Shown in pieces: positions 33,746 through 46,400 of a stretch of 64,000 nt of DNA; within the stretch, counting starts at the first letter, position 1, and each line of letters starts with the position of its first letter. The notes under the pieces are model-generated. The model made no database searches, was not told where the DNA came from, and saw nothing but the letters and a program-made list of their open reading frames with translations. The DNA comes from Owenia fusiformis. Taxonomy: Eukaryota > Annelida > Polychaeta > Sabellida > Oweniidae. The stretch lies in assembly GCA_903813345.2 (NCBI GenBank), contig CAIIXF020000008.1, positions 4,475,341 to 4,539,340 on the forward strand. Direction: 5' to 3'. A program made the translations under genes and the position numbers.

Positions 33746-35071
33746 CAGTAGTAAATAATTTTCACATTTTCAACAGCTATGGTGAGGTACCTAGTTGCTC
33801 TAATGCTGAGAGGTCATCATTATGTACACAGCTAAGGTAACCTTGAACTTGACTGATTAAAACCCCTTCAATACAAATGTCTGCAAACAAATGAGGTGCT
33901 TCAACGGTTCAAACTAATGATACATCATTAGTGTAAGGTTCTATTTTTTAACACTGAGCTCATGAGTCACTGCAAATAGAGCTCTTTACAAGCTGGCAGG
34001 GCCAATCTCAAATGCTTAAAATATTACCCTTGTAATAAATATTCTGCCTGATTTACACTCATAATGTTAATGAAGTATCTGATTTCTCTGTATTGTATGT
34101 AGATTTCATGATATTCCTTGCTAATTCCATTCTACTTTTCCTCTATCATATCTTAACCTTGGCTGGTATGACATTTCATCCATTGACTGGCTATCAGCAT
34201 AATATATCTAGCAGAGGATAACAGACATAATGTAAAAAAAGTGATTCATACTGAGGTGTAAGACTGAACAAAATCAATAGATATGTACACCAAGAGTAGT
34301 TCGATCCCTACTGGAGTGAAATGACTTTTTCACATGAGCCCTTGGCACAGGATTTCATTCTGTGTTTTCATTTAATTATCTGAATACAAAATTCCTGGAT
34401 ATTATAATAATTCATATTTAAGGTCCGGAGAGTTCCCTTCCTCTTATAAGCACATGGTTAATTATGCCAAGAAATAATAATGTTGAATGTGTGGGCAAGA
34501 TAATAGGCTTTTGTTTCAGCCCAATCAAATATTTATGTAAAATCGATAATGTTCTATTCAAAGCAAGTGTTGAGAAATTATGGCAGGTCAGCCTGACCAG
34601 TGAAAATCTGAATGACAGTTTATTGCACCTTTTATGAACATGTAAGAAATAAGTCACATTAAGTAGAGAAAGTGACATTTTTGAAATGTCAAATATTTAC
34701 AAAAAACATGATATGAATATTTGAGTATGTATATAAAAAGAGTTATCAAATCTGACAGTTTTAACATACATGAATCAGCCTTGATAATCGACCTCCTTTA
34801 GTAGTACTGTGCCTTCTTGGCTTATTATAACACTGAGATTTCTCATCGGCAGTTTTAAGTTTTGTAAAATGTGAAAATTTCATGAGGGATTGATGCCATG
34901 ACTCGCAATATACCATAGACGATAAAACATTTAATTTCCTTGAATGTTTAAATATAAAAGCTGAAAATCCAGACAGCTTATGACCACGAATGAATGATGT
35001 ATGTGTATGTGATATGATGATGTATGCAGATTTGATCCTCTGTTTTGTATGAAAAAATATATAGAACTGAA
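33746..35071. other. non-coding stretch, nothing recognised
   Basis: The minus-strand ORF at 34418-34678 has no recognisable domain or exon context. Confidence 0.4.
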
Positions 35072-35372
35072 TTAACCTCTTGAATACCCAGAGTGACGGA
35101 TATATCCGTCACAAATGAAATAAGACTGGTGCCCAGAGGGACGAGAAAATCAGTCACAAAATTTTTCACAAAAATTGCTCTCATTTGAACAATTTTCATC
35201 CAATTTACACAAAAATTGTTTTAAAACGTGTAGAAATGATCTCTGCCGTCTAATTTTACTAAGCTGAGCATCTAAAGTTGTATAGAAATGTAATAAAATG
35301 TCAAAAGGTGGCAAAAAATGAAAAATTCTCTGGTTTCATGCCAATTTTAGAGCCTGGGATTCAAGAGGTTAA
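35072..35372. mobile_element. TTAA-flanked piggyBac-like MITE
   Basis: 301 bp. Left end TTAACCTCTTGAATACCCAG; the right end reverse-complemented is TTAACCTCTTGAATCCCAG, a 19-20 bp TIR with one inserted base. The TTAA target and CC-starting ends fit the piggyBac class. Just inside the left end is a perfect 20-bp palindrome, GTGACGGATATATCCGTCAC (35093-35112). Confidence 0.7.
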
Positions 35373-35486
35373 GGTCAGGGTGCACTTTGATGAAATTTCA
35401 TGACCATGTGCTATTTTCAGATAAACATAACTCATTCCAAACATCATCTACATCTTTCATTCTTGCACAAAAGTAGTCCAACAACA

Positions 35487-35551
35487 TTAGACCTAGCCTG
35501 GGCCTCGTTGGGTTCTTATCTGACATGTCTTATGGCCCCGGCTAGGTCTAA
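35487..35551. repeat. 65-bp inverted repeat (12-bp perfect stem)
   Basis: TTAGACCTAGCC (35487-35498) pairs with GGCTAGGTCTAA (35540-35551), with GGGCC/GGCCC extending the stem. It lacks tRNA A/B boxes. Confidence 0.45.
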
Positions 35552-36032
35552 CTTCCATGATGATTTTGCCCTTGTTGCGATCATTTAATCGTTCAGCAGG
35601 TTTCGACATGCGGAACTAATTAAACTCCGAAAACATGGTAAAATTACATAAAGAATGTGATTCAAGCATGCATACATACCTTATAAATACATACACACCA
35701 TCCCGTACCCCCCTTAGACCATATTGATGCATAATTACGAAAATATTGGAGACAGGTTTGGAATTTTACGAAAATATCGGTCAGCTCCGGTAACATCGAA
35801 ATTGCAAATCGTATCAGGAATTAACCGTCATTGCGACACTGCATCAACGAACAGTAGGTTTGCAATTAATAACGATTTTGTGTGTATACAAGCGCTATAT
35901 AAATCAATCAAAGATACCTGCTATCCTCAAAAATGGCTATTTTATCCCGAGTAATCGCGTGATAATTATCAATCTATTTGACAACAATTTCGTTTCAATA
36001 GTTTAAATTTTAACCCGGGACGAACAGACACA

Positions 36033-36290
36033 ATGAAGGACATGCGGAAATGTCATTTTAGAGATTGGTAAGTTTAACCTCATTTTACTTGTATAAATGA
36101 CCATTTAATACAATAATATTGTGTTGAATCGCTTGATGTTATGTGTTTTTATATTGTTGTCAAGTATCAGTTGCATGTTATCGCGGAAAAATGGTTTCGG
36201 TGGATCCAAAACTTGCATCAATGGAAAGAATAGTAAAGAGGTTAAACTCAATAATGGCCCCAAGAAAATTCTTAATAATAAATAACGCCG
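36033..36290 (+). other. possible small spliced transcript antisense to the MRCK 5' end
   Basis: An ATG at 36033 opens a short frame ending at a good donor (GATTG-GTAAGT, GT at 36068). Acceptors CAAG (36164) or TATCAG (36170) keep the same frame into a Lys/Asn-rich tail, about 49 codons in all. An alternative frame from ATG 36194 gives 46 residues. I recognise neither product. It may be a non-coding antisense RNA or nothing. Confidence 0.2.
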
Positions 36291-36462
36291 TTATTGAGTT
36301 TAACGACGTTGAACTAGCACAAAAGATGCATTAGAGTACCTAGACTATTAATTGAGGGTTGATAATTCTTCAGAATGTTTGAATAACTAGAATATTCAGT
36401 GGTTTACTTTTCAAAATTGCAAAAAAATTCCAGCACCCTGAAATGAAAATCATTCTACTCAC

Positions 36463-36640
36463 CATATTCCACAAAGTCAGATATATTCTTTTCTCGTCTC
36501 AATGTTGAGTTACAACATTCATCATATAAGACAACCAGAGTATCGAGCAAAGTTTCGAGACTTATGGCCTGACCGCCGCTGTTCTGTATGCCACCGAGGT
36601 ACAGCTGCTCGAGGCGTTTCAAGCGTGCCTCTGACGCCAT
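36463..36640 (-). CDS. CDC42BP: first coding exon of an MRCK-like (CDC42-binding) Ser/Thr kinase
   Basis: From the ATG at 36640 the exon encodes 59 residues plus one base, then a GTGAGT donor at 36462-36457. The peptide (MASEARLKRLEQLYLGG...) contains the N-terminal family signature LLDTLVVLYDEC and STLRREKNI that precedes the kinase domain in MRCK alpha/beta and fly Gek. Those kinases are CDC42 effectors that phosphorylate myosin regulatory chain regulators and shape actomyosin at the leading edge. The phase-1 donor agrees with the junction I expect before the next conserved residues. The kinase, coiled-coil, C1, PH, CNH and CRIB parts would lie beyond the window's left side. Which vertebrate paralogue it matches cannot be decided from one exon. 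It is head-to-head with TXNDC16. Confidence 0.85.
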
Positions 36641-37285
36641 TGTATCAGCTCCTTGTTAAATTGCACTATATCCCAATTGGTTGATGCTACCTGTATACAC
36701 CCCTTGTCATATCTATAAGGTTATAATCCTTCTGAAGTGGGGTCTTCTGAACCGCTTTGATTTATACAGGAACTTTTTCAGTTTTCGAAGCTTCTGAGAA
36801 TTTTTAGGTAGCTATTTATCCTTAAAATACCACATATGACATTTTATAAGCTCCAATGCTATACCAGTAGAAAGATAATTTATTTAACTATATAATCCAA
36901 AAACTTTGATCACTATTTTTACCGTATTTGCGAAGTTAAAACTTCTTTTTCTTAGAGTTTCAAGTTGGAACTTTCTCCAAAAAAATAAATATGGCCGATG
37001 AATGATGAATTGTGGGAAAATTTTCAATTGCGCGTGCGCAGTGAGTTTTGGAATAATCCACTTTGACAGGGGTGTTACTTTCATTCTTTAAATAATTAAG
37101 ATATTTCTTGCTTTTTCCTCATTATTCATTGTAAGTAAATGTTCAAATCATAAAAGGATTACATAACCATTATTTACTTATATACTTTTTATCAGTCAAA
37201 AATGAATGGAAGTTATACTTTTTCATTCTCTCTCCCCTTTTTAATGTGATTGCCCGTGGGAATTCCCTTCATTTCATTCAGAAAG
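36641..37285. promoter_or_regulatory. head-to-head (bidirectional) promoter region of MRCK-like and TXNDC16
   Basis: 645 bp separate the two start codons, which point away from each other. TGCGCGTGCGCA at 37029-37040 is a near-consensus NRF-1 site, and an ATGGCCG (YY1-like) word lies at 36991. There is no TATA box in an obvious place. The arrangement suggests one shared promoter. Transcription starts cannot be fixed from sequence. Confidence 0.5.
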
Positions 37286-37472
37286 ATGAAGCTCCTCAAG
37301 ATGCGCGGCCGTACGAATTTTCTTACATTTTCCCTGTTTTATACAGTATTGGTGCTTCAACAACTAGTAACATACGGTGAAGAAGATACTAGAGTCGTTA
37401 CCTTAACTGCTAGAGAGGTTGATGAGTTCGTAGTATCGCATGATATAAGAATTATATACTTTTTCAAGAAGG
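37286..37472 (+). CDS. TXNDC16: TXNDC16 coding exon 1 (signal peptide)
   Basis: Residues 1-62 plus one base. The start is the ATG at 37286; the upstream in-frame codons are non-AUG. Hydrophobic core about residues 11-28, likely cleavage near Tyr30-Gly31. It then begins the first Trx-like domain (IRIIYFF strand). Donor GG-GTAAGT. Confidence 0.85.
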
Positions 37473-40400
37473 GTAAGTTTTGTTTACTTTTCAACTTTCT
37501 TAGAATTCATATCAAAATATGATCTAAATAAATCTATAAAGCTAGCTTATTACGATGGCAGTTTATTCATGAGTGATATTACTAACCACCACTCTTATCA
37601 CAGTTTAAAGTAGTTTTTGAAATCTTTGAAAGTGTTGTAATAATGAAAAATGCACACACATTTTGGGAAGTTTGAGAAGCCAGAAAAGAGCTGAAGAGGA
37701 AGTAGTAAACAATATTATCTTGTGATTCTAAGAATTTGGCCACTTCATCTGGAAACCTGGATACACACGTGTTTACATATCTCTGCATTTTGTCAACATT
37801 AAGATTGTGTCTTTACTAGCGATCTTACAGAAACTTTTAGATTCTTTTACTAAGAAACTAATACAGAATGTCTTTATGTAATAATTTTTTTATACAGCCT
37901 GGAATTAAGGTGGTAGGGTTAGGATTGATATACAACTTAAGTCCCATTTCACTCTGTTATTTGAAATTATGTTAATTACATGTAACATCGCCAAGTAATT
38001 TCAGGATATTATACAAATATTTAATTCTATTGAGGTGAATACCTGTGCATCTTTCACAAGTGATATTCCACGAAGCCCGAAGGGCTAGTGGAATATCATC
38101 TTGTGAAAGTGTCACAGGTATTCACCGAAAATAGAATTAAATATTTGTCCCCACCATACAGTTTCCAAATACTGTTTTTTTTCTTTTAAACAATTTCAAA
38201 ATTTATTTTTCATCAGATTATTCACAATAGTCTTTCCACTTATTGTTATCAATATATTGTTAAAATGTCATGTAAATGTGGGACTTTTGTTTCATGAAAC
38301 AGGTGTCACTGTGACATAAAATACTCTGTTATCTCTCATTTAACCCACTATATAACAGTTATATACATGGGAAAGCAGACAGCTAATCATTGATTTTATC
38401 AGTTGTACCATAATTATTGCAATATTTCCAAGAGGTTTTCTTCTTATTGTATAACATGTGGTACTTAAATAATAAGCCATGAGTGTCCCCAGGGGGTGGA
38501 TTGGGCGTAACTGCACCCCCCCCCCTTTTTTTAACCTAATCCCCGGGATTTCGATATTGATGGTGATGAGGAGACTCGGAGAAAAGAAGAACTATGTGCT
38601 CTGGTGAATGTGGTAGAGAAGTTGGGCCTCAAGTGCAAGCTATGTTGATGGGGACTGTTTTGTTTTTTTAGATATGGATGCACTCCTTGGAAAAATCCTG
38701 GGTACACCCCTGTAGTAAGGGTAAAAATGATCAAATGAAATACCTGCTGTACATGAACATGGAATATAAGATGATATATATGATGAGGCATATACATATT
38801 CCCTAACATAGTTTTATTATACAGTATATCCTTTTTATGGTGTTCATATGTTGGTATTCTTCCATTTTCAGTTTATATGAATTATAGGGGTTGGCATGAT
38901 AGTAAACCTTTCTCTAATGCCCCGTTTGGCATTTTTACAATGTTCAACATCATAGTCTTTATTGTCTAATGATTCTTCATAGTCCATGTCATGCCCTGCT
39001 TATAAGCTGAGAGTAAAACAAAGCTCTCTGATAATATGCTGGTATACATGTATATGATCATAATTTTTAAGAATGATTTTAAATGGAAATATTGGCAAAG
39101 AAATAAACAAACACACATTTATTATCAAGAATTTATTCATATTCTAATTCAGAATTGTACTGTAGAAAATTCATGAAGACCAGCATGTATCGTGACATTA
39201 TCACCTACTTCTATTTGCTATGTTGTTTCAGCCAGTCTGATATGGTAATTGCAAAGCATTAATATTATTTAGGAGACAAAGCGGCATTCAGGAAAAGTCA
39301 ATTAATTTATGGGGTGATTGTTTCTTCATTTGTTCAGGTTTCTACGGCGTTATATTGCGTTTAAAATTCCTAATCCCATGAAATGTACGTGATCCTTTTT
39401 TTCAGTTTTAGTTTATTTATTTAACTTTATAGACAACATCAGAGCATATCAACTAAATGACTATCATTTTTTATTGCTTCTAATTTTTAAAAAGCCACAA
39501 TGTTTTATTGACAGAAAGTTATGAAAATAACAAAACAGGAAGTTAATAATAATTTCATCGTGAATTTATACCATTAACTAGTACGTTATATGGTATCAGT
39601 ATGTTCTTATATTATGAAGCATGTTTAAAATGTGTGTGTATTTATCTTACTGACTTCACTTACCAAGACATTATGTATTGTGGCTTCCACAGTAGTAGCT
39701 ACTTTCACAAGTGTTAGATAAAATTTATTATAGACTTAAAATTCAAAATATCATACATTTGTCATTAATTTCTTTGTGCATGTACAGCTTGTCATATAAA
39801 TTATGGATACAGATGCAAACCCATATAATGTATATTAGAACTTTGTCATATTTTTCAATAGTCTTGCTTCAAGACTGTAGGTCTCTCCCCTCATATACTT
39901 CCCCAACATAACCTGTGGGGAGGTGTGTAGTTGGGGAGGTGTGTAGTTTGGGAGGCTCACAAGGGCTTGTAACTAGACTATTTTTCAATTTCAGATGGGT
40001 GCAAAAATGTTTCATATTGGTGCAAGCCTGTTTTTAAAATCTCAAGTGGGTGCAAGCCTGTTTTCAAAATCTCAAGGAGGTGCAAGCCTATTTTCAAAAT
40101 ATCAAGTGGGTGCAAGCTTATTATCAAAATATCTCACTTGGGCGGTGTACCTTCCTGCTTCAATGCAAAGCACTAAATTATGTGAAAGACAAAGGGGCAT
40201 ACATGCTTACATGTAGCTTCTTAATTTTTAGAATTCCTCGGATACTCTGTCTATTCATGGATGTACTCAATCAGGTTTATAGGAATTTTATGCTATTTAC
40301 CTCCCTTGAGATTTGACTTAGAAGCGCTTAGTCAGTGTATAAATATAATTAATTCCTAATAGCTTCATATTATATTGCAAGAAGTAGGATTTGGACAAGT

Positions 40401-43400
40401 ACTTGTAAAATATAAATTCAAGAATGATTTCTAAAGTATGAATATTGCAAAGTCTGTGAATCTTGAATTGTAGCTGGTTGAATTGTAAAGTGTATGAATC
40501 TGACCGTCATGCTCATAAGCAGTCATATATGAGTTCACCTCTTCCTCTACCTAACCTTGCATCATATTCCTGTCCCCTATTACTATTTTCCTACCAAGTA
40601 GGTTTGTACTGTGTATGGTAAGGGGAGGGGATGTAATTAGGCTTAATAGCAAACTTATCCCATACACTTACCTATGTTTCAGTGCTTTTCTGATATATTT
40701 TCAGATGACTTCAGAGTGACAAACTTCCAGGAACAATACAGGAAGGCCTCTTTGGCTTTAGACCCCTATGGTGTCAAATGTGGATGGGTGAGTAATTTTA
40801 GGTATAGCTCCTGCGTTGCAACTTCCCCCCCCCATATACAATCAGATGCAGCTTTTAAAGTAGTTATATATTCAGAGGTTTTAAAGTTAACTAACAATAA
40901 AATATATGAATAATATTGTGACAATTTTTCATTAAGTTATCTTCAGAGCTCTTCAATATATCACTGTCCTTTTCTGCCCCTTATAAGATAATAAGCTCCA
41001 GGCGATTCTAGCACTCATTATTATGTATTTTCTACATTAACCGTGTTTTTTTCCAGTATGACTGTGGGTCGCAGAAACATGAAAGTTGTAATAAACATGC
41101 AGTAGAGAAGCACGTGTACACTTATAAGTAAGTATCTGGGTGGGAGGAATTTATTTCTTTTAATTTCCTCATGCCTAATGAGTAGAGCTACAAAGCAGGT
41201 TGAATTGTCTCATTATGAAGCATTTTGCCAAAAAGGCTATTCATGAGAGATACTTGAGGTGTTACTTTGTTGCGAAGCTTTTTGTTGAATATTTTGTAAT
41301 GGAGCAATTTAACCCTACCACTACTGTGTAACCCCGATCTCAAAATATCTTACCCACAATACATCTATTTTACGATATACTCGATCTACTTCTGTGTTAT
41401 GGCATCCTTTTATGAAAACCTGCATATCTAGAATGTAGATTAACATATATTGTTATAAAAAGCTGTAATGTGTAAATTAAATGTTGCTATCTCATATTCC
41501 AGGGATGGAATGGACTTGATTGACTTAGAGCTTGACACATTATTCAATGTGGATGCCATTGTATCAAACGTTCTACAGTAAGTTAATAGGCTTTATGTTA
41601 TATGGATATTTTATAAAATGAACTATTGTAGGCCTGATCTCTGTCGCTATTTGCTGTAGATATATTGCACAAAGCATCATTTATATTATTGGATTGATGG
41701 AGATGATCATTGCTGATGCATTACATATTTTATGAGCTTTTTGTTTTGACACTTTTGGCTTAAAACTGAGGAAGTACCAGATGAATTAGACCATAAAACA
41801 GGCATGTTTTACAAGATTGGAATTATTTATAGCTAGATCATGTTCTTCGTTAAATACAGAGGAAAAGCACAGTTAAAAAAACTATAAGACTAAATAATAT
41901 TCATTACGACTAAATGAATAAATGAAATGGATACAGGGACACAGTCAACAAAAGAGAACACAATGGTTATACACTGCTTTTATTTTCTCGTCAGTTACGA
42001 TTTATGCTTCCTGTCTCATGAATTTGCCATCAGTCAAGAACAAGAAAAGAAGAAAAATAACATTTCCTATAAAATCTGATATAATCCTCTTACAATCATA
42101 AATTCTCTAATCTCTAAGACTTAATGGATTTAGAGCTCTTGCTTAAAGTTTAATATGCATTCAATGTCATTTTTTACCTGAATACCTGTATTAAGTTACT
42201 GATTTTCTGGCATGCTTGCACTCTTGATACTACAATCTTAGTTCTTGTTTACATTTGCCGTACCAATTTCATATTTTCCACTGGATTTGGCATTTCAAAC
42301 AACTACCATGTAATTTTATCAACTGGCGTCAATACAATATTTGAATAGGCACTGCGGAGCCTGTTTTTTCCCTGTGATACCCTGAATATTTTGTCACAAT
42401 TAATTACATCTTACGATTTAAAATCTATTAATTGATGAGAAAATGTACAAGCAGTATTAACCTTCTTCCTCTGAATGCCTGACATTCCTTAAGAATTATG
42501 AAATATATCAATTCTTAATGGCAAAATTATACATAAATTCCAAGATAACTTGGATTTTTCTAATGGGGAATCATTTCAAGTGAGAACCATATCATAGTAA
42601 ATGAATAAGCTAAGTCAACAGGTCGTAGTTATAAACTGATGAGAGCTTGATCCATAATTAAAACGAGAAACTTTGAACTCATGCGTGTTATAATCAGTGA
42701 TTGATTCCAGTATTCTAAGTTGTCACCATGGTTATTTTTTCTATTTCCTATCTTAGTCTACATTTATCTTAATCATTTTTCTTCAAAATTCACTGATATC
42801 TGTTTCATTTCCGCTAGCCAAAAATTTACAAAAATAGTGATTGTTCAGTAGTTGAGCTTGAAAACATATAGGGACCTCATTACATATTGTACCAGATTAA
42901 TATTGTTATTAAATAATAATATAATGCTATGATTTTTTCTTTTTCACATAACCATATAAATAGGGATTAAGAGACTAACCCTCATTACTTAAAGGACAAC
43001 TGAAATAACTTTTCTCAACTTGCAGCTACAAAAACGCGGTTTTCGCCATTGTAAGCCCAACGTAGAGTTCTTGCGATAGCCATTATAAAATAAATGTTAG
43101 GTTACTGCTAACGGTCAAAAATAACGAAATAAAACTAACTGATTAATCAAATTGGCCCCCACGTGATTAGTAACGTCATATACAAAATATAGCTTTGGTT
43201 TATCGGTTTCTTAGTAATCACAACGTCACGGCAACCATAGGATTGTTGTGTAAACTAATAACAAAACATTTCGGCATTATGACGTCATGATCCAATGGAC
43301 CAAAACGGGCCATGTGGGGACCAGTGAGAGATCACGTGGGGGCCAATAACGTCACAACCAATTCGAATATTGCTTATTAAGCAGCTAATAACGATCGTTA

Positions 43401-46400
43401 GAGTAAAATAATTTCCACACTACTGATGAGAAAACATGTCCAAATACATCTATCAAAAAATTATATTGATTCCTTTTAGGTTAAAAATACCATTTCATAT
43501 CTGCTTTAATTGCATAATTAAGAGTATATCTTTAATACTACAGATTAGTGCTCTTACAAGACGTTCCAATTGTTCAGACGGAATTTGAATTGGAAGGCAT
43601 GTTGAGCAGTCATAAAGGCAGACAAGATGTCATCCTGTCATACCAGAGGGCCATAGGAACCTATGGTAAGTCGAATATTTTACTTTTATATAGTCTATTG
43701 TAGCAGTCCTGGCAGGATCGTAGTCAGGATTCAAAATAGACCAGGCAGATCTAAAAAGGCGAAGCAAAACTAAAGCCACATAGGATATTGTACATCTTTA
43801 GAACATACTGTAATGTTCACACTAAAAAACTCAACACTTTTTGCTAAATATTGACATGGGGGGGGGGGTTCTATTTGGTAGTCCTTTCATTTTCAATCAC
43901 CATAGCAGGCCCGTAAGACACTTTTCTCCAAGGGGGGTGCGGTTTTTAGCTTCCTAAAGAGAATATAAAATTGTCAATTTTTTTTACCGCGTAAATCAAA
44001 TCGCGTAAGACAGAGGGGGGGGGGTGTCAGTTACTCCCTATATTGGTTTGGAATTAACAAATGCAACATCCAAAAATTTGCTTGTATTTGGAGCGAATTT
44101 GGAACCATCTGGTACGCCTGTGCGTTATGAGTCAATAAGAAAAATGTGAATTTTTTTTCAAATTCTTTTGGGGGTGTCAAAGAGGATGAGAGGGTGAAGT
44201 TGGGTGGGGTGCCAGTAGGGGAGCAAGGGATGTCCCCCAGAAACATTGACCATATCAAGGTGCTATTTGATGATGTCTGGGCACTTAAAAAATGTCTGAG
44301 ACAATACATGAAATACAGAATATTTATTTTGTTGTGTGGGGGATGTGAGGGGTAGCTAACTCTCCTAGAAAATTTTACAATTTAAAGATGATATTTGGTG
44401 CTTCTGGGCACTTTTAAAGGTATTAGTCAATAAAAACATTGAAAAACAATTACAATTTTTTCAAATTTTGGGGGTGTCAAAGAGGGGGGGAGGAGTGCCA
44501 GAGGGGGAGGTGGGGCTGGGGTGCCAGAGGGGGAGCAAGTGTTTGTCCCCTATATCAAAACTTACAATATCAAGGTGCTATTCCATTAGAAGTTTGGGCA
44601 CTTTAAAAGTGTCTGTGCCTAAAAGCGCATATTTCCCAAGAAAATTTTACAATTTTAAGATGCTATTTGGTGCTTTCTGGGCACTTTCAAAATGTATGAG
44701 TCAATAAAAAATTTTGAAAAATCTCATCCCAAATTTTTTCTTTTTGGGGGGGTGTTAAGGGGGGGGGGGGCTGCCAGAGGGGTAGGTGGAGTGGGGATGC
44801 CAGAGGGCGAGTAAGTGTTGGTCTTCCAGAATCATTAACTTTATCAAGGAGCTATTTGATGCTATCTGGGCAATTTAAAAGTGTCTGAGACAATACATAA
44901 AACAAATTCAGAACTTTTCCATTGTTTTGTTTGGGGTGTGAGGGGTGGCCCACTCCCCCTAGAAAATTTTACAATTTTACGACGCTATTTGGTGCTTTCT
45001 GGGCATTTTCAAATTGTATGAGTCAATTAAAGAATTTGAGAAAATCACAATTTTTTTTGGGGGGGGGTCAAGAGGGGGGGGGGGGCGCCAGAGGAGGGGG
45101 GTTATGCAAGATGCAAGAGGGGGAGCAAGTCCCCAAGAAACACCAACTATATCAAAGAGCTATTTGATGATGTCTGGGCACTTTAAAAGTGTCTGAGACA
45201 AAACACTAAAATAAATTTAGAACTTTTCCATTGTTTTGTGGGGGGTGTGAGGGGTGGCCAATACCCCTAGAAAATTTTACAATTTTACGATGCTATGTGG
45301 TGCTTTCTGGGTACTTTCAAAGTGTATGAGTCAATGAAAAAAAGATTACAAAAAAATATTTTTCAAAAACATTCAAATTTATTTTGGGGGTAACAAAGGG
45401 GGGTGCGGTCGCACCCATCGCACCCCCCCATCTGACGGCCCTGCATAGAGACTGATTTACACATACATTGTAAAAATATTGTTGTAATGATTTTGACACA
45501 AATGAATGTAAATGAAAGAATTGGTGTGACATTGATAGTTGATACCATATTAATTGATATAATATGATTGCATTTCTGTTTTACAGATCATAGAATATTT
45601 ATGGAGGTGGCGTTTGCCTACCAACACAAGTACAAGTTTGTTGTATCAACAGACTCGGCATCTGTCAAGAAATACCTCACGTATGTATCATGTGTTTGCA
45701 CCATCTCCTATATGACTGGAATATATTGAGAGTTTGGTGTTCTGTTGAAATCAAAGGGTGATTTACTTAAAAGTGGCTAAGATATATTTATGGAAAGTTG
45801 CTCCATCTCTCATATGACTGGAATGTATTGAGAGTTTAGTGCTCTATTGAAATCAAAGGGTGATTTAGTTAAAGGTTGCTAAGATATATTTATGGAAAGT
45901 TGCTCCAAATCATGAAAAATACAATTGTCTGGATGGAAGATATTTTCCTTCAGTTACTCAAGTTTCTTAACGGATGGATGTAATTAGATACTAGGTTCTG
46001 CCCGAAGATCTCAACCTTTAGTGAACATTCATCATTTCTGTCAAGGGATCATGTTCCAGTGTTTTTTCTAACATCTCTACTACACTTACGCCTAGGCTTG
46101 CTTTCCAATGCCAGTAAAAGAAAACAAATGTGCGAATATGTGAACTATTTATAAACTTATTCCGGGTTCAGAGTTGTCATAGTTTTGAGAGCATACCTTA
46201 TGATGACAAAAATGTGAAAAAAACTCAGCAAAACTAATTAAATTAAGTCCTCAGAAAATACAATAAATGCCTAAATGTAACAAATGAAAACATTTTTAAA
46301 TTTTGTTGCAGCTTTTGCTTAATTTGAGATTTTCATCTTTTCATAATTTTTTATTTCCTCTTTTAGAGAGCAGAACAGGCAAAAGCATTCTATTGTCTGG

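Larger units (their letters stand above)
1..36462 (-). other. presumed first intron of the MRCK-like kinase gene (with nested repeats)
   Basis: The minus-strand MRCK first coding exon ends with a GTGAGT donor at 36462-36457, so transcription continues toward position 1. I found no kinase-domain or other MRCK exon in either strand of this stretch, so it is most simply a very long first intron. An unrecognised minus-strand exon under about 60 codons could have escaped me. Nested elements are listed separately. No convincing host coding exon was seen in the unlisted parts. Confidence 0.55.
37473..40704 (+). other. TXNDC16 intron 1, with hairpin, MITE and 30-bp tandem repeat
   Basis: 3.2 kb. Elements at 38013-38148, 38490-38715, 39859-39980 and 40020-40139 are listed separately. 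The rest shows nothing recognisable. Confidence 0.6.

Noticed and set aside
35487-35551. tRNA-like cloverleaf
   Set aside because: The stem is too long and no A-box or GGTTCGA B-box is present.
1-36462. Further MRCK exons (kinase domain) on the minus strand
   Set aside because: I looked for frames with kinase motifs (glycine loop, HRDIKPDN, DFG) and saw none; a short exon could still be missed.
38531-38809. 92-codon minus-strand ORF in TXNDC16 intron 1
   Set aside because: Runs through a poly-G tract and element ends; low-complexity Ser/His sequence.
44146-45196. Glycine-rich ORFs in the G-run region
   Set aside because: Products of poly-G and tandem repeats inside a TXNDC16 intron.
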